A DNA stretch of 9,297 nucleotides. It comes from an uncultured Steroidobacter sp. GTDB taxonomy: Bacteria; Pseudomonadota; Gammaproteobacteria; Steroidobacterales; Steroidobacteraceae. Under the pieces are notes generated by a model, which did not search any database, was not told the DNA's origin, and saw only the letters and a program-made list of their open reading frames with translations. Where the stretch lies: NCBI GenBank assembly GCA_946478975.1, contig CAMLEO010000279.1, positions 1-9,297 on the forward strand. The letters run 5' to 3'. A program made the translations under genes and the position numbers. Positions 7,538 to 9,297 of this stretch are shown here, one piece after another; the first letter of the stretch is position 1, and each line of letters opens with the position of its first letter.

Positions 7538-7640
7538 AGTGCCTCCACGCATAAAATATCGTTGTCAGAATCAGTGGTCCGAAAACGCGGCGTGCGTCGG
7601 CGTTGTTCCCCGGCCACGTTGCGCTTTTCGGTGCGCCTTC

Positions 7641-7677
7641 AAGCACTAAGCACTTGTAGTTGAACTCTGCATGCAGA
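7641..7677. promoter_or_regulatory. Tandem 7-mer and 12-bp palindrome upstream of the TlpA-like gene
   Basis: The ~170-base divergent region between the DUF4398 lipoprotein start (7537) and the TlpA-like start (7712) must hold promoters for both. It contains AAGCACT twice in tandem (7641-7654) and the perfect 12-base palindrome TCTGCATGCAGA (7666-7677), 35 bases before the TlpA-like ATG. Either may be an operator. I see no clear sigma-70 pair on either strand. A TATTTT sequence just upstream of the lipoprotein gene's Shine-Dalgarno would leave almost no leader. Confidence 0.25.
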
Positions 7678-7711
7678 CGCCGGACACTGCCTTCATCACA
7701 GCGGAGGTTGC

Positions 7712-8959
7712 ATGCGCTCGACGGTTTTAAAGCGGTTACAACCGTGGCTTTGGGCCTTGTTTTTAGCGGGTCTGGCGGGCTGCGGCCGGCCGGTGGACGA
7801 ACCTGTTGCGGGCGTTTATCGCGCGACGCTGAAGTTGCCCGGCGGTGAAGCACCGTTTCGCCTGGAAGTGACGAAGGAGAACGACCATCTCGTTTTGTAC
7901 CTAGTGAATGACACCGAACGCACACGCGTCGATAACGTGCAGGTCGCGCAGCGCGAGTTGCGCGCGGTGTTTCCTGGTTATGAGAACACGCTGCGGGCGC
8001 GCATGTATCGCGATCGGTTGGAAGGCGATGTGACGTTGATCAAGGCCGGCGGGAAGGAACAAGTGATTCCTTTCCTCGCCAGGCGCGGCGAGATGTATCG
8101 TTTCTATAAAGATTCGGCGAGCGACAACGCGGATTTCGCCGGCACCTGGGAAGTTACATTGACCAGCGATGGCAAAGTGACTCCCGCGGTCGCGATCTTC
8201 AAACAACAGCACGATCACATCACTGGCACGGTGATGACGCCGACGGGCGATCATCGTTTCCTCGAAGGCCAGGTGCGCGGGGAGGAGGCGCAGCTTTCAA
8301 CTTTCGCCGGCGGGCTCGCGTATCTATATGAGTTGAAGGTCAATGCTGCGGGTGAGCTCGAAGGGGATGTGTGGCAGGGATTGGCGTCGCACTCCGTGGT
8401 TCGCGCCAAACGGAATGACAATGCGAGTATGGATGGGGCGGGGCTCAATACTCAGCTCAAGCAGGATGTGCCGAGGTTCGATTTCACCTTCCGGGATGTG
8501 GATGGCAAGGAAGTATCGCTGCACGATGAGCGCTTCCGAGGCAAGGTCGTCATCGTTTCGCTCGGCGGCAGCTGGTGCCCCAATTGTCACGATGAGGCGA
8601 TGTTTCTTGTGCCCTTCTACAAGGAGTATCAGCCCAAGGGCGTGGAGATCATCGCTCTGATGTTCGAAAGACACGGCGAGTTCGATCGCGCGGCCCAGGC
8701 GGTGCGTGGGTATCGGAAGGATCTCGGCATCGAATTCCCCACGCTGATTGCTGGGTTGTCGGAGACGGACGATGCGAGTAAGGCCCTGCCGACGCTCACG
8801 GGCGTTTATGGGTTTCCGACGACGCTGGTGATTGATCGCAAGGGCGTTGTGCGCGAGACGCACGTTGGGTTTTCTGGGCCGGCGACCGGGCGGCACTACG
8901 ATGAGTACGTGACTGAGTTCAGAGGGTTGATTGATCAGTTGTTGGCTGAGGGTTCTTGA
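7712..8959 (+). CDS. TlpA-like thioredoxin-fold lipoprotein with a long duplicated N-terminal beta-rich region
   Basis: This 415-aa protein is predicted to be exported, lipid-anchored, and to carry out thiol-disulfide chemistry in the periplasm. The lipobox is LAGC with C24 as the anchor. The C-terminal ~155 residues are an AhpC/TSA-Redoxin type thioredoxin fold. They open with FDFTFRDVDGKEVSLHDERF, then VIVSLGGSWCPNC with active-site C289-P-N-C292, and the expected cis-proline at P369 in YGFPTTLVID. The only cysteines are the anchor and these two. The N-terminal ~240 residues are beta-rich and appear to be two copies of one unit: each begins Gly-x-aromatic-xx-TL (G34 and G144) and later contains LEGDV (103-107 and 216-220). 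Shine-Dalgarno GGAGG lies four bases before the ATG. A reducing (TlpA/ResA-like) role is more likely than an oxidising one, but the partner is unknown. The gene appears monocistronic. Confidence 0.9.
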   Translation: MRSTVLKRLQPWLWALFLAGLAGCGRPVDEPVAGVYRATLKLPGGEAPFRLEVTKENDHLVLYLVNDTERTRVDNVQVAQRELRAVFPGYENTLRARMYRDRLEGDVTLIKAGGKEQVIPFLARRGEMYRFYKDSASDNADFAGTWEVTLTSDGKVTPAVAIFKQQHDHITGTVMTPTGDHRFLEGQVRGEEAQLSTFAGGLAYLYELKVNAAGELEGDVWQGLASHSVVRAKRNDNASMDGAGLNTQLKQDVPRFDFTFRDVDGKEVSLHDERFRGKVVIVSLGGSWCPNCHDEAMFLVPFYKEYQPKGVEIIALMFERHGEFDRAAQAVRGYRKDLGIEFPTLIAGLSETDDASKALPTLTGVYGFPTTLVIDRKGVVRETHVGFSGPATGRHYDEYVTEFRGLIDQLLAEGS

Positions 8960-8986
8960 GGTTGTTTGAAGAAGGCGTCGGTGGCT

Positions 8987-9147
8987 GGCGAAGGCTGGTG
9001 GGTCCTATGTTCCTCCGGCGCCGCGCACCGCCCTTGTCCACGCTGTCGCGTGGACTGTATGCGTTCCGTCCCTGGAGCTGCTGCTGGGGCCGACTTCCCT
9101 GTCGGACCCAAGCCGCCGAATGAACATAGGACCCACCATCCTCCGCC
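8987..9147. repeat. 161-bp palindromic intergenic element (complete copy)
   Basis: The 16-base arm GGTGGGTCCTATGTTC (8997-9012) is repeated as a perfect inverted copy at 9122-9137. Allowing two mismatches, the arms extend to 26 bases (8987-9012 with 9122-9147). Inside are a perfect 8-bp hairpin, GTCCACGC (9036-9043) with GCGTGGAC (9048-9055), and a shorter imperfect one around 9087-9109 (CCGAC / GTCGG). The element lies immediately after the TlpA-like gene and would fold into one long branched stem in RNA or single-stranded DNA. It has no T-tract and no coding content. Short open frames crossing it exist only because it is GC-rich. Confidence 0.75.
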
Positions 9148-9214
9148 TCAACGACCGCTTGTGATGCCACTCCGAAAGAGATCTCACATTTAACGTACAT
9201 TGAGGCGTCGCCGA

Positions 9215-9297
9215 GGTGGGTGGGGTATCTCTCACCGGCGGCTTGGGTCCGACAGGGATGACGGCACCAGCAGCAGCTACAGGGATGTACGCAGTAC
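9215..9297. repeat. Second, inverted member of the palindromic repeat family, cut by the window edge
   Basis: Bases 9236-9297 are a near-copy, in opposite orientation, of 9118 down to about 9057. The first 23 bases are identical (starting CGGCGGCTTGGGTCCGACAG), then about 80% match over the rest, including the shared CCAGCAGCAGCT. Preceding it, GGTGGGT (9215-9221) matches the start of the terminal arm of the first element. After that the arm sequence differs completely (GGGGTATCTCTC in place of CCTATGTTC). The other half must lie to the right of the window. Confidence 0.7.

Larger units (their letters stand above)
8960..9297. other. Gene-free right end, occupied by repeats
   Basis: These 338 bases after the TlpA-like stop hold no reading frame with a ribosome binding site and protein-like composition. 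Apart from the two repeat members, the 67 bases between them (9148-9214) show nothing recognisable. No T-rich terminator follows the TlpA-like gene, so the palindromic element itself may serve as its transcript end. Confidence 0.6.

Noticed and set aside
7538..7552. Upstream ATG at 7552 as the start of the DUF4398 lipoprotein
   Set aside because: The GTGGAGG ribosome binding site lies between the two ATGs and serves the 7537 start; the longer form only adds RGGT-type residues ahead of a normal signal peptide.
8919..9200. Short frames on both strands inside the right-end repeats
   Set aside because: They cross the palindromic element, lack ribosome binding sites and have no protein-like features.
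8987..9297. CRISPR array or insertion sequence at the right end
   Set aside because: The repeats are inverted rather than regularly spaced direct repeats, and no transposase is encoded in the visible part.

Overview
The window is GC-rich, protein-dense bacterial chromosome from a Gram-negative organism. Three lipobox-bearing lipoproteins, an OmpA-type peptidoglycan-binding protein and a TlpA-like thiol protein point to a cell with an outer membrane and periplasm. The gene content suits a proteobacterium. The palindromic intergenic repeats at the right edge and the coding style make me think of a gammaproteobacterium of the Steroidobacter/Xanthomonadales type, but that placement is a guess.

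Left third (1-3178, minus strand): a sulfate/thiosulfate ABC importer operon read right to left. It holds an ATPase of the CysA family (594 aa), a sulfate-binding lipoprotein (sbp), and the start of the permease cysT, which runs off the left edge. Both junctions are 4-base ATGA overlaps, so the genes are probably translationally coupled. Two things are unusual. The ATPase gene comes first, and it carries about 220 extra C-terminal residues whose last ~130 look like a universal-stress-protein (UspA-like) fold.

Middle (3179-5700): a short divergent intergenic region with a perfect 7-5-7 inverted repeat separates the importer from a plus-strand gene for a 777-aa HerA/FtsK-type P-loop ATPase. That protein ends in a coiled-coil / Gly-rich hydrophobic / coiled-coil tail. 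It converges on the next minus-strand gene with only 22 bases between the stop codons.

Right-middle (5701-7537, minus strand): a cell-envelope cluster. A small DUF4398 lipoprotein and an OmpA-family lipoprotein that also starts with a DUF4398-like helical region are 24 bases apart and form an operon. A strong intrinsic terminator follows. Directly after it, so close that its own promoter is hard to place, lies a host-attachment-family protein.

Right end (7538-9297): a divergent intergenic region of about 170 bases, then a plus-strand gene for a 415-aa thioredoxin-fold lipoprotein of TlpA type. Its long N-terminal region appears to be two related beta-rich units. The last ~340 bases hold no credible gene. 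They contain a ~160-bp palindromic element and the first half of a second, inverted relative, which I read as members of a dispersed repeat family.

No tRNA, rRNA, CRISPR array, transposase or phage gene was seen. The most interesting items are the CysA-USP fusion, the paired palindromic elements with differing terminal arms, and the terminator placed immediately before the host-attachment gene.
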